Assembly (NCBI GenBank): GCA_965240325.2 | Contig: OZ251226.1 | Span: forward strand, 2,418,001 to 2,482,000 | Origin: Rebecca billardiae RCC1528 | Taxonomy: Eukaryota; Haptophyta | Length of the DNA stretch: 64,000 bases | Direction: 5' to 3' | Notes under the pieces: generated by a model | Told to the model about the DNA's origin: nothing | Seen by the model: only the letters and a program-made list of their open reading frames with translations | Databases searched by the model: none | Made by a program: the position numbers and the translations under genes | Shown: one piece after another, positions 1-10,800 of the stretch | Position numbering within the stretch: position 1 is the first letter of the stretch | Layout: the number at the start of each line of letters is the position of its first letter

Positions 1-471
1 TCACGCCCTGGGCGCTGCATCTACCCACGAGAAGGGCACTCGCCGCCAGCGCGCGCAGTGCCGACGACATCACTGTCTGGACCGACCCAGGCGCACCAGG
101 GCGCGCGCGGCAGACGCGGGCGTGGGCGGGAATCCGGACCTCAGACCGGAGACATCGCTACCCCCATCCACTGTGTGCACGTTAAATCATAGTAAACTGT
201 ACGAATTACGATGCCGGCACTCAAGCAGCCCCTCCAACCCGGCCGCCCATTCACAATTGCTCTCACGGCCGTCGAGGGTGAACGAGGTCATCGACATGGT
301 GCCTCCAGAAGGACGCCGAGCTCCCGTCGACGCGCACGTGATCACGGCTCGCTCACGGCACCATTAACGTTTTGACACTTGGACTTCGGACGAGATGGAT
401 ATTGGATGGTCGTGCGTGTTGCTGCATGATGTGCGGATGTGCCGTTGAGGTGGTAGGAGCGTGTGCTGCTG
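1..471. other. Intergenic left edge, no gene recognised
   Basis: I see no convincing coding sequence. A short plus-strand open frame (122-367) lacks recognisable motifs. The stretch near 190-202 carries AGTAAACTGTA, the same tail as the SINE-like repeats found at 15.6, 35.6 and 48.2 kb, so it may be an old repeat remnant. Confidence 0.4.
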
Positions 472-1524
472 TCATGAGCCATCAGCGATGATGAGGAGCT
501 CAAGCGGATCGTGCCCGCCGATGCCCAGCGGGCCTCGCCGTATCGGCACCGTGCTGCTCCCGCCCGTGACGCCTGGGCCCGTGACGCCTGGGAACACCGG
601 TGGGAGTTCGCGCGTCGGCACCTGCGCTTCGCCCGCGCGCTCTGCCGGCGATGGCCGCGCGCCGCCGTGCTGCGTCACCCATGACCTCAGCTTCGACCCG
701 CCCTTGGCCACCGCGCCGAGTTGCGTGCGCAGCTGCAGCACCTCCGCCTCGAGCTGCCGGATCCGATTGTCGCGCTGCGCGATCGCGTGCTCCAGGTAGT
801 TGGCGTCCGACTGCGCCGCGCGCATTTCCCTGTACGTGTCGGTGTTGTAGTCCGAGAAGTGCATGATGAAGGAGAGGATCGACTTCCATATGACGTTGGC
901 CGCGCCCACGACGACGCCCTGGAACTCAACGGGGACGTATCGGAAGTTGATGAGCTGCACGGGCAGCCAGAGCATCATGCACACGCCCCACGCGTTGTGG
1001 AATTGCCCGGTCAGCTTCTCCCTGATGTCCGGCCAGGACTTGCGCTCGAGCACGCCCATCGAGAGCAGGTACAGGTTGATGAACGCGGGCGTGAAGAAGG
1101 CGAGGTCGGCGACGAGCTTCGCCGAGACGTCGGTCCACACGCTCGGTAGCTCTCTCGCGTGGTGCAGCGACGCCACCCACTTGAGCCCCGGCGTGCGCTC
1201 GAACAGCCAGTTGAGGCCCTCGTGCCCCACGACCGGGTTGAAGTGCACGCGGTACAGCGTTGTCGCGCGGTCGAGCTGCTGGTACCACACGCACATGAGC
1301 GGGCCGCCGATCGCGGCGCCGAAGAAGCCCATGCGCAGCGTGCGCCCCCAGTTGAACCCCTCCTTCCCCGGAGACTCGATCTTCAGGCGGCTCTCAACCT
1401 TTTGCGCGATCGCGTCGCCGCAGCCGTAGAGCACGCCTGAGGTGAGCGACTGCGTGAGCATGGGGCGCAGCTCGAGCGCGGTGCGATAGGAGCGCGCAAC
1501 GCGGAACAGGAAGGCGATCGGCAT
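472..1524 (-). CDS. Mpv17/PMP22-family membrane protein with C-terminal coiled coil
   Basis: Single-exon gene of 350 residues. The start at 1524 (MPIAFLFRVARSY) is chosen because the family fold begins there; the frame stays open upstream but that part is low-complexity. Residues about 10-235 match the Mpv17/PMP22 family: an N-terminal helix, YGCGDAIAQ, a WYQQLD turn, then hydrophobic helices ending in WLPVQLINFRYVPVEF. The family makes small four-helix channel-like proteins of mitochondrial, peroxisomal or plastid inner membranes; which membrane this one uses cannot be told. After the conserved domain comes a predicted coiled coil (NRIRQLEAEVLQLRTQL) and a Pro/Gly-rich tail of about 70 residues, making it longer than the usual 170-250 residues. 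The extension is lineage-specific or a modest annotation risk; the domain assignment is firm. Confidence 0.85.
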   Translation of the reverse strand: MPIAFLFRVARSYRTALELRPMLTQSLTSGVLYGCGDAIAQKVESRLKIESPGKEGFNWGRTLRMGFFGAAIGGPLMCVWYQQLDRATTLYRVHFNPVVGHEGLNWLFERTPGLKWVASLHHARELPSVWTDVSAKLVADLAFFTPAFINLYLLSMGVLERKSWPDIREKLTGQFHNAWGVCMMLWLPVQLINFRYVPVEFQGVVVGAANVIWKSILSFIMHFSDYNTDTYREMRAAQSDANYLEHAIAQRDNRIRQLEAEVLQLRTQLGAVAKGGSKLRSWVTQHGGARPSPAERAGEAQVPTRELPPVFPGVTGPGVTGGSSTVPIRRGPLGIGGHDPLELLIIADGS

Positions 1525-2293
1525 GATGCTTCGGTCAGCTGTGGCCGGCGACGCCCCTCCGGCGCCCGCCCAGCGCCGCGCGCGGCACCGCGCCGCTTCA
1601 AGCGGTCGCGGAGGATGGCGCAATTGATCTGGAAGCGCGCTTGAAAGCTCTCGATCGGCTGCTGCGGACCGACGCGTGCCCGACCTTGATTCGCCGGACC
1701 CGTTGAGAAAATCGTCGGATGACGCGAGGCCGTGGCGTTTTGCGGCCCAGATCCAGCCAGATCGCATCACAGCGAGCTTCTGTGCGTGAGCCCACCGTGT
1801 CCTGACGAACGAACTTGCGCGCGAGTTCCCAGCCCGCCAACCGTTGGAGACTTGGAGGCCATAAGGCCGCAACAATCGAACAAAACTTACAAAAGGGCCT
1901 AGTATTCATTTTCCATTTGCGGATAATCGCGTGGATTTGACGGGCCCTGGCTCTGCCTCTGAGTCGGTCATGAGTCACGGTGATGATAGCTAGACTACGG
2001 TAGGATTCATGACTCAATGCGATTCTGACTGATGTCAAGGCGACGCACGTGTGCGGCACGGTGCTGGTGACGACGGGTGTGCGCTGCTGCGATCCGCGCG
2101 GCCGGCCGGCGTTGCTGTCCGCGGCTCATGCCACGGCGGCGCAATGTCTGAGGACGCGGCTGCAAGGGCGACGATGCGCGTGCGCCGGTCATCCCAAGCC
2201 GCCACAGGGCGTGTGCGCGCGCAGGCCGAGGGCTGCCCAGGCTGAGCAGCAGCCCGCTGTCCCAGGGGCGCTCAGCGGCGGCGATGCGCCGGC
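1525..2293. other. Intergenic, no gene recognised
   Basis: Between the Mpv17-like start and the stop of the ATP-grasp gene. Open frames on the minus strand simply extend the neighbouring genes and show no motifs. Confidence 0.4.
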
Positions 2294-4493
2294 TTAGGCC
2301 TGCATCAGCGGGATGTCCAGGCTGTCCGACAGGCTGAGCACGTACTCCAGAGCCTCGTCCGCGGTGGCCTTGGACACCATGATGTCGGCGACCCACGTGG
2401 GCATCCCCTCCTCCGGGCCGACAATCTCGTCGCCCTCGTTCACGAGGGGCTTGGCGTACACGACGTCGGGCATCTCGTTGTACCTGTCGATCGCCCTGAG
2501 GCTGGAGACGCGGCCCGACTTGCGCGCGTTCACGTAGTTGTACGCGAGGTTGCACAGCGGCGGCTCGATCTTGTGGGGCCGGTTCGGGATGCCGACCGCG
2601 CCAAAGAGCGTCTCCTCGACGAGGTCGACGCCGTGCACGCGCCTGTGCGTCTCGCGCACCTGCCCGCCGCCCATGCGCGCGTTGATTTCGATCAGCCGCG
2701 GCCCGCGGCTCGTGTACTTGAGCTCGACGTGGAACACGCCGACGGTGAAGCCGCAGCACTTGAGGCTTGCCACGCCCATGTCCTGCGGCGCGCAGCGCCG
2801 AGCGCGCGGGCGGGTGGGCGGTCAGCGCGGGTGCGCGTGCGCGCGCGCTCGGTGCTCGCGTGCGCGCTCCCGCCGCTGCACCCGGCGGCTCGGTCCGACG
2901 CGCGGCGCGCGCGCGCACCCTCAGCTCCTGCTGCTTCTCCGCGCTCAGCTGGCTGGGGCAGAGCCCCCATGTCTGCGCGGCGGGCGCGGCGCGGTGGGGC
3001 GCGGCGCGCGTGAGCGGCCGCGCTCGCCCGATGTCGCGCGGCGCGCGCGGGGCGTGCGCGCGCGCACCTCGTTGAAGTACGGCTCGACCGTGGGCCCGTT
3101 GTCCACCACCACGACGTACTGCGCCTCGCCGTCGGACATGACCACGTCCACGTCCACCTCGGGGCCATCCAGGTACTCCTCGAGCATGAACACGCACTCC
3201 ATCTGCTGCGAGGGCTTGGGCGGCGCGAGGTCGGAGTCGGTGAGGTTGGCGCCGATGTCCGAGTCGACCGTCTTGGACTTGATCAGCGCGCCGCTCGTCA
3301 CCACCGTCTCGAGCATCTCCCGCTTCACCTCGGCGAACGCCGAGTACAGGTCCTTCTCGTCCGTCACCTTCTTGACGCCGAGCGAGGCGGCGCCCGAGAT
3401 CGGCTTGAGCACCGCGGGGAAGCCGACGGTCTGGATGGCCGCGGCGAGGTCGTTGTCGCCCTTCACGAGCGCGTTGGCCGGCGTGGCGAGGCCCGCCGCG
3501 GACATCGCCGCGCGGGTCGAGTGCTTGTTCCGCGCCACGTCGATCGCGCTCGCGGGCGAGCCCGGGAGGCCGAGCGTCTCGCACAGCCGCGCGACGATAG
3601 GCAGCGAGAGCTCGGAGAAGGTGCAGATGCCGTCGGGCTTGGCGCCGACCTTGGGGTCCTGGTCGAGCTGGCGGATCACCGCGAGCGCGTCCTCGTACAC
3701 GTTCTCCGAGTCCTGCTCCATGTCCAGCGCGATGTACTTCTTGATCACGAGCTCGTCCTCGAGCTTCTGCGCCCAGCTGCCCGGCCCCTGCGGAGCGCAC
3801 GGCCACGCGTCGGCGCGCGCGCGCGACGAGCGAGGGGCGGCGCGCAGCGTGTGCCGGGCGGAGCCGACGGCGGGTGGTGCGCGTGAGCCGAGAGCTTGCG
3901 CGCGCGGCCTCACGGTGCACACGCCCGGCCTTCGCCAGGGGCTTGCTCGCTGGACACCGATGGACGGCGCCAAGAGGTGTGCACGCGCGGCGCGCGCGAG
4001 GCGCCGCGCGCACGTCGATGATGACGGACGAGACGTTGAGCGACTTGGCGTGCTCATAGATGAAGCGCTTGCCCTCGTACCCCGGCGTGAAGAAGACGAT
4101 GGTCGCGCCCGACAGAAGGCCCCTGCGCAGCAGCTGGCCCTCCTCGCCAGGCACGCGCGCGAGCTCGCGCGGCACCGTCGTGAGCTGCGTGCTGTCGCGC
4201 CGCTTGGAGCGCTCGAACTCGTCGAGCGGGGCGTGCAGTGTGCCCGGGGTGTTGACAAGCTGCTCCACCATGAAGTTCTTCGGGTTGAGATGATGGAACT
4301 CTGCGGTCTCATAGTGCGCCTCGAAGCCTCCCATGCCCTTCACGTACACGAGGTTGAGCGCGTCGAGCGTGCTGCCACTGCGCGAGTTCTTGTGCCTCGC
4401 CTTGAGGTGCGTGCCGTCGGAGTTGGAGCGGCCTCGCAGCTGCGAGGAAGCTTTGCGCTCCTGCCCGGCGCCGTCGAACTGGGAGTCAGACAT
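2294..4493 (-). CDS. Carnosine-synthase-like ATP-grasp ligase (4 exons)
   Basis: Exons on the minus strand: 4493-4014, 3787-3068, 2972-2919 and 2782-2294, all joined in phase 0, giving 580 residues. All three introns start GTGCGCGCG and end GCAG. The 54-base third exon encodes TWGLCPSQLSAEKQQELR and bridges PYFNE to DMGVASLKCCGF. Visible ATP-grasp parts: FPAVLKPISGAASLG (nucleotide-binding loop), EEYLDGPEVDVDVV, then VELKYTSRGPRLIEINAR (metal- and phosphate-binding Glu/Asn). The closest family I recognise is CARNS1/ATP-grasp domain-containing protein 1, which joins an amino acid (beta-alanine or GABA with histidine in animals) using ATP. The N-terminal 130 residues resemble the non-catalytic part of that family. 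Substrate in an alga is unknown; another peptide or amine ligase activity is possible. No leader is evident, suggesting the cytosol. It diverges from the lumen-protein gene at 4920. Confidence 0.85.
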
Positions 4494-4919
4494 CGTCGCG
4501 TTCGATTGCGGAGCGTGGTCCCGTCGTCGGGCGCAAGGACCGAACGACACCGATCGACAGATGCTCTTTGACGGATGGATGCCCGCCAATGGCCGATCAA
4601 TCGGGGCTTTTCTCACGCCAAGCGGCACGCCTGGCGCGCGAATCGCATCGTCTCCAACGGCGAGCTTATAGCTATCGTGCTACGCGGCCTGAATTTCGTA
4701 TTTCGACGGGCATGCGTGTTACCCGCCTTCCGATGCTTGCTGGCTGGGACGAAAACAGCGTTGTCTGAGAGCCGGACTCCACCGCTCGCCGTGGGAGTCC
4801 GGGTCCGGAGCCTTTGCCCCTCTCGGCCCTGCATTCCCCGGATTCGCCAGCGATTGAAAATAATTAGCTCGGCCCTTGAGCCTGCGCATCGTCTGCTCAT
4901 CGCGTCTCGGTTGTGCACC

Positions 4920-5270
4920 ATGCTCGCCTTCCTCACGACTCTCCTGCTGGCATCGAGCTCGGCGATCCAGCCGACGAGCATGGCGCGCCCGTCGTCGATC
5001 GCGATGAGCAGCGTCTCGAAGGACGTGAAGAACGGCGTCGCTGCGATCAGCCTTGCGGCGGTGACGACGTTCGCACCGGCGGCGTCGTTTGCGCAGGCGC
5101 CGATCGACTTGCCGACGCAGGCGGTTGCGGCGGATGGCAGCGGCTTCACGGGCGGCTTCCACCCGGAGGGTTACACCAAGCCGAAGGAGCTGGGCAAGAA
5201 GCCGAACGTGCTCAAGCAGGCGTTCCGCGGTCTGGGCCTCACGACGGGCTTCCGCATGAAGGGGAAGTAA
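4920..5270 (+). CDS. Small putative thylakoid-lumen protein with three-part leader
   Basis: 116 residues, intronless. The start at 4920 (MLAFLTTLLLASSSAIQ) is the first ATG giving an ER-type signal peptide. It is followed by a Ser/Pro/Met-rich segment (residues 18-37, transit-peptide-like) and a second hydrophobic stretch ending ASFAQA (about residues 44-63), as expected for a protein crossing the outer plastid membranes, the stroma and then the thylakoid membrane. The mature part would be only about 54 residues, ending in a strongly basic tail (LGKKPNVLKQAFRGLG, then GFRMKGK). I do not recognise the family; a small extrinsic photosystem subunit is possible but unproven. The leader architecture is the main evidence for a complex plastid in this organism. 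Confidence 0.75.
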   Translation: MLAFLTTLLLASSSAIQPTSMARPSSIAMSSVSKDVKNGVAAISLAAVTTFAPAASFAQAPIDLPTQAVAADGSGFTGGFHPEGYTKPKELGKKPNVLKQAFRGLGLTTGFRMKGK

Positions 5271-6677
5271 GCCTTCAATGATGAGGCGCGCAGCTTGCGC
5301 GGCGCTCCGCGGGCGAAGGCGAGGGCACCCCTCCCGACGCCCGCCGTCCGGTGCGCCGCGGCTTCTGCGCACTACCATCAGCGCGGCACGCGTGCGCATT
5401 GTCGGCGCCGCCACCCGGCCTCTGTCGTCGCCACTCAGCCCGCTGCACGGAGTCGGTCGGTGCCACTGCCGGATCGGATCCGGCACGCGCCTTCTGCACC
5501 TGGAACAGCCCACTGATACGACACGGCGGCGGCCGATCCTGTCTGCAGTTGTGATAATGAGACCGGTACCGTGTGCGTCTGTAGCGAGTCTCGACTTGCT
5601 GTCCGCCGTCTCCCCGTTCCGTCCCGGAGCCCCGATGTCGGAACGTCAGGAATCGTCCGCCCGCCAAATGCGCGGCCAAAATAATCTGATTAATCTCCTA
5701 TCAAAATCTAGTGACGTCTAGACCCTCGCGGCAGGTGGATCCGGATCGGTCGAAGCTGCGAAGCTCCCATAAATTTCCGAATGTTTTTGACTTTTTGTGC
5801 CGCCTTCCGGCAATGAGTGAGGGGGCAGAGGGCGATAGCCGACGAGTTCCAAGATGGCGCTGCTCGGGTCCCAGCCGTGCGGCGCGGTAGCCAGCGCGAG
5901 CCGAGAGCTCTGCTGAGGTGAGCCCAAGAGCCGAGGTAGACGAGACCTCAGCAGAGCCCTCGGCTCACCGCAGCAGAGTCATCCCAGTCTGTGCTGGCTG
6001 ACCGTACTGACGGCGCCTGTGGCTAAATGAACTGTCACTTTGTCAGAAGCGCGCGTGCCAGGCTCGAGGGCTCAACGCGAAGCGATCGGGCCGGAAGGGG
6101 GTGGCTGGCGCATAACGCGTTCATGCCCGACCTCGCTGAGAAGCACCAGCCAGGCGCATCACCATCAGCATCAGCGGCTTCACTCGTGGCCAGGCGAGGG
6201 ACGGTGATTCACAGCGGGCGGCGCCGATGATGTTGGCGCGATAAACACCAAAGGCTGGTGGTAGCTTACTCATCAGCAGATGGCTCGAATAAAGCGCGCA
6301 TGCCCAAGTGATGGGCTGCGCAGCGGCTGGGCCTGGGTGACCCATATGCCTGATTAGCAGGGCGCAAGCGCATGCCGTCGTCGCCCGACGGAGCAACCAC
6401 CATAACGGCCAATTGCGAAAACATCGCAAGGCACTGCGTGTCGTCGTCATCGGCGGCGACGGCTCCGGGGGCCATCGGGTGTGCTTGGGCCGCCGGCCCA
6501 AGCGCCTCCCCGGGCCAGCGATGGGCCGACGACGACTGCCGACGGCACCATCCCCCCGGCCGGGTTGCTCACATCCGCGCCCGAGGCGCCCCGAGCTGCC
6601 GGTTGCGCGCGGGCGACCGCTCCACGGGCGACTCCGGCAGACTCCGGAGCTTCTCAACCACACGGACAAGGCTGGCG
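5271..6677. other. Intergenic with one hairpin, no gene recognised
   Basis: Frames here lack motifs and none has a sensible start plus domain. It holds the 22-bp inverted repeat at 5898-5966 and leads into the long inverted repeat that starts at 6678. Confidence 0.4.
5898..5966. repeat. Short inverted repeat (22-bp arms)
   Basis: Arms 5898-5919 and 5945-5966 are reverse complements with one mismatch, separated by 25 bases, so single-stranded DNA or RNA would fold into a stable hairpin. Confidence 0.8.
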
Positions 6678-7757
6678 CAAGGGTGGTCAGGGTCGCCGAC
6701 TCCAGCGGAGTCCGGCGCCGGAGCTTCGCTTACAGATTTTTGCAGCGGAGCGGCGCGCGCGGCCGCCGCCGCTGCGGCGGGCCGCTCGGGACGTGCACGG
6801 CGTGGGCTCGTGCGGCCGCTGCCGCGCACGCCGAGCGATCTGGCGCGGTGTCGCGGCTGGTTGATGGCCTCGCGCGCCGCAGCGCGCCGCGCGCCTTGCC
6901 TGACTTCGCCTGTCTCGCGCCTTGGCCGCCGTGCACTCATGCGCCGCCAAACCGCAAGCTCGGCATACCTCTCAGCCGAGCGAGCACGTGCCTTGCGCGA
7001 CGCGACGCGGGCATTGCCGCCGGGCGATGTAGGCGTAGTGTGAGCGCGCGCCGTGAAGCCTCGGCGCGGATCGAGAGTGTCTTCAACGTCTCGGTCAGCT
7101 GTCGACAACTGCTGACGCATCAACCACCAATGGACATCACCACGGTCCTCCGTTGAACGATGGGATATCGCGACGCTGCGACTCGTGAACTCTAGTCGAG
7201 CGTTGTAGCCAAAACGACGAAGGCCACTATGACGTGTGTGTGAGCCTTGCGTGACGATGCGACGTGACGATCGCCCCGGCAAGAGAGTCAGTCGTGCAGC
7301 TTTCTGCACTGCTCAACGAACAGACGGTCCACGCGCGTACGCGGCATCATTTCATTGTTCTCGATCCGCGCCGAGGCTTCACGGCGCGCGCTCACACTAC
7401 GCCTACATCGCCCGGCGGCAATGCCCGCGTCGCGTCGCGCAAGGCACGTGCACGCTCGGCTGAGAGGTATGCCGAGCTTGCGGTTTGGCGGCGCATGAGT
7501 GCACGGCGGCCAAGGCGCGAGACAGGCGAAGTCAGGCAAGGCGCGCGGCGCGCTGCGGCGCGCGAGGCCATCAACCAGCCGCGACACCGCGCCAGATCGC
7601 TCGGCGTGCGCGGCAGCGGCCGCACGAGCCCACGCCGTGCACGTCCCGAGCGGCCCGCCGCAGCGGCGGCGGCCGCGCGCGCCGCTCCGCTGCAAAAATC
7701 TGTAAGCGAAGCTCCGGCGCCGGACTCCGCTGGAGTCGGCGACCCTGACCACCCTTG
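6678..7757. repeat. Long inverted repeat, 399-bp arms, 282-bp spacer
   Basis: Left arm 6678-7076 and right arm 7359-7757 are reverse complements in exact register (paired positions always sum to 14435). The one mismatch I found is in the run reading GAGCACG on the left and GTGCACG on the right. Such identity implies a recent inverted duplication or ongoing arm-to-arm gene conversion. The arms encode no recognisable protein. The right arm ends about 100 bases before the start codon of the DDT-domain gene, so it could influence that promoter. Confidence 0.9.
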
Positions 7758-7859
7758 GCTGGCGAGCGGTGGCGAGCGCGGCACCTCTCGAGGCGAGACG
7801 GCGAGTAGCCGCGCGATCGCAGCCAGCGTGGGATCTCGCACGCCGCGCGGCACGCGGGG

Positions 7860-10800
7860 ATGAACAAGCGCGAGCTTCCGGAGGCGGAGGGGGCGGAGCC
7901 GCAGGCGAAGAAGCCCAAGGCGCAGAGCACCGCGGCCGCGACGTCACGGGCCGCTGGCTCTGCCAGCGCGGCAGGCGGCGGTGCGCCTGTCCGCGCTGCG
8001 GCTGACGGCGCGACGGCTGCCGCGCAGGCTGGCGCGAGCAGCGCCGTGCCCAAGGAAGCCGTGGCCGACGTGGTGGTGGAGAGCACTGCCGTGCGCTCCC
8101 CTACGGCATCCGCCAGGCCTCCCTCCGGGGCGAAGTCTCCCGCCGCCCTGGCGGTTCGCGACGGGTGCGCGCATGCGCGCCGCGCGCGTGCGGTGCACGC
8201 GCACAGCCGCTGCGCGCGCGTGGCATGCGGCTCGGCGCTGACGCGCGCGGGCGAGCGTCGCGCGCCACGCCATTGCCGACCGCCCTCGCCGCGCAGCAAG
8301 CTCACCAAGGACGAGCTCAAGGCGCTCAAGCTGCGGCACACGGCGATTTTCAAGGGCGCGGAGAAGATGAAGCGTGGCCTGAAGGAGTTGCTCAACTCGC
8401 TGCTGGCGACGGAGCAGGCGGTGGTGGCGAAGACGCTGCAGCAGGCGGCGCGCGAGCGCACCAAGCAGGAGGCCGCCGCGCGCGCCACCGAGCGCAAGGC
8501 CGAGCGCGAGCGCGCGCGCGAGGCGGCGCGCGCGTGGGCAGAGCTCCAAAAGAAATATCCGATTCCGGATGAGCTGCTGGGCGCCGAGCCGCCGCTCGAG
8601 ACGGCGCTGCCGGCGCGGCCGGCGCCGCGCGCGCGGATCGCGCTCGCGCCCGAGGCGCAGCACCTCGCGCCCGAGCTCCTCGCCGTCTGGGACTTCCTCT
8701 CCTCCTTCAAGCTCGCGCTCGGCGTCGAGCCGGTGCCGGCGGAGACGCTGCGCGCCGCGCTCGAGCACAGGGGTGCGCAGCCGCTGCCGCTGCTCGCGGA
8801 GGTGCACCTGCCGCTGCTCGCGCTGGTGATCGAGGAGGCGGCGGGGGTGCAGCGCGCCGCGGCGGCCGCGCGCGCGGGCGGCGCGCCGCCGCCCCGCAAC
8901 GCGCTGCTGCCGCGCTCGAGCGCGCTGGCGCCCGAGGTGCGCGGCGCCGAGGGCGCGCACCAGCTGCCTGCGCACGCTGCGCTCGCGGCGGCGGCGGCCG
9001 GCGGCGGCGGTGGCGGGGCCGCGGGCGGGGCGGCGGGCGGGGCGGGCCCTCCGCCGCCGCTGCTCGTCGGCTGCGCCTCGTCGCTCGCTCTCACCGGCAC
9101 GAGCTGGCCCGAGGTACTGCGCGCGCTGCTGCGAGGCATCCTGTGCCCGCCGCCCGCCGCGGGCACGCTTTTGGGCGACGCGATTACCCAGCTGGGTACG
9201 CTCGAATACTCGATGCTGCCGTTCGAGCACAAGCTGGCGCTGCTGCGCGTGCTGGTGGACGCGGCGGTGGCGACGGAGCCGATGAGCTCGCTGATGGCCG
9301 CGCACGCCGAGCGCCGCGCCGAGGTGCTCGCCGAGAACCGCCGCGAGCTCTCGACCCACGCCAAGCTGGCCGAGCTGTCGGACGGCGCGCTGGCCGACAC
9401 GGCCGGCGGCGCCGCCGCGAGCAAGGCGCAGCAGCTGCGCCGCGCGCTGCCGTCGGACTCGAAGGTGGTGGTCGTCGGCCGTGGGCGCGGCCGCGGCCGC
9501 GGCCGCGGCGCAGGCCGCGGCGCAGGCCGCGGCGCAGGCCGCGGCAGAGGCCGCGGCCGCGCGGCCGCGCTCGCGGCCGACGACGACGGCGCCAGCTCTG
9601 TGGCCGGCACGGACGGCGGCGCGAGTGCCGCCGATCCGATGGACGTGGCGGGCGGCGGCGGCGGCGGCGCTGACACGGAGGGCGAGGGCGCGGCCGAGAT
9701 CGCCGGCGCGCCCGCCGGCGCCGACGCCAAGCCCGCCGGCCCCGTGATCAAGCTCCTCCCCGCGCCGCCGCTTCCGGCGGTGTCGGACGACGAGGACGAG
9801 ACGGATGGCGGTGGGCGCGCGGACGCGGACGGCGCCGACGGTGAGGGCAGCGGCGGCGGCGACGACGACGACGCGCTCGCGCTCGGGCTGTCGCGCACGG
9901 AGCGCCTGCGGCTGAAGGACGAGCGCGAGGCGCGGCGCCGCGCCATCGCCAGCGTGCGAGAGCACAAGGAGCGCCGCCGCGCCGCCGCGGCCGAGGCGGC
10001 CGCCGAGCGCGCGGCCGCGTGCGACGCCCTTGAGAGGGCGATGGCTCTGAACGAGTCCGAGGCGCTGGAGGCGGCGCTGGAGAAGGCGCGCGGCGTGGGG
10101 CTGGAGTGGCGCGACGCGGAGGGCGCGCTGTGCCGCACCGAGCTGCTCCACGCCGCCGAGGTCGCGCACGCGCCCCTCCGCCGCCTCGACGAGCTCGACA
10201 ATCTCGCGCGCGAGATGGAAGGCCGCTTGGCCGAGCTGCCGATGCGCTCGACGGCGCTCGGCGCGGACGCCGAGCACCGCCGCTACTGGCTCTTCGCGGC
10301 GGACCAGGGGAAGCTGTTCGTGGAGGAGGCGGACGGCGCGCCGCGGCCCGCGCAGCCCACCGCCGCGACCGCCGCCGCCGCGACCGCCGCCGCCGCCGCC
10401 GCGCGCGTGGGCATGAGCGCGCGCATCGCCGCGCGGCTGCAGCAGCAGGCGGTGGAGGAGCAGGCCGCGGCCGCGGCCGCCGACGCGCCGCCGACGCGCT
10501 GGGCGTACTACGAGTCGGTGGCGGAGGTGCGCGCGCTGATCGGCTCGCTCGACTCACGCGGCGTGCGCGAGCGCGCGCTGCGCCACGCGCTGCGCCGCAT
10601 GCTCGGCGTCTTCAAGGCGACGATGCCCGCCGAGTCCGGGTTTCCGGACCCCGTGTCGGACGCCGAGCTCGCGGCCGACGGCTGGCAGGCGCACGGGCCG
10701 CACGTGGGCGAGCGCGCGCGCCGCGTCTTCGAGGAGTCCGTGTCGATCGGCACGGTGACGCGGTACCTGCCGCCCGCCGCGGCCGAGCCCGCGCTGTGGC

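Noticed and set aside
2538-4571. 677-residue plus-strand open frame
   Set aside because: Antisense shadow of the ATP-grasp gene; composition is Arg/Ala/Ser-rich with no motif, while the minus strand shows family motifs across all exons.
7571-10201. 876-residue minus-strand open frame
   Set aside because: Antisense to the DDT-domain exon; Ser/Ala/Pro low-complexity only.
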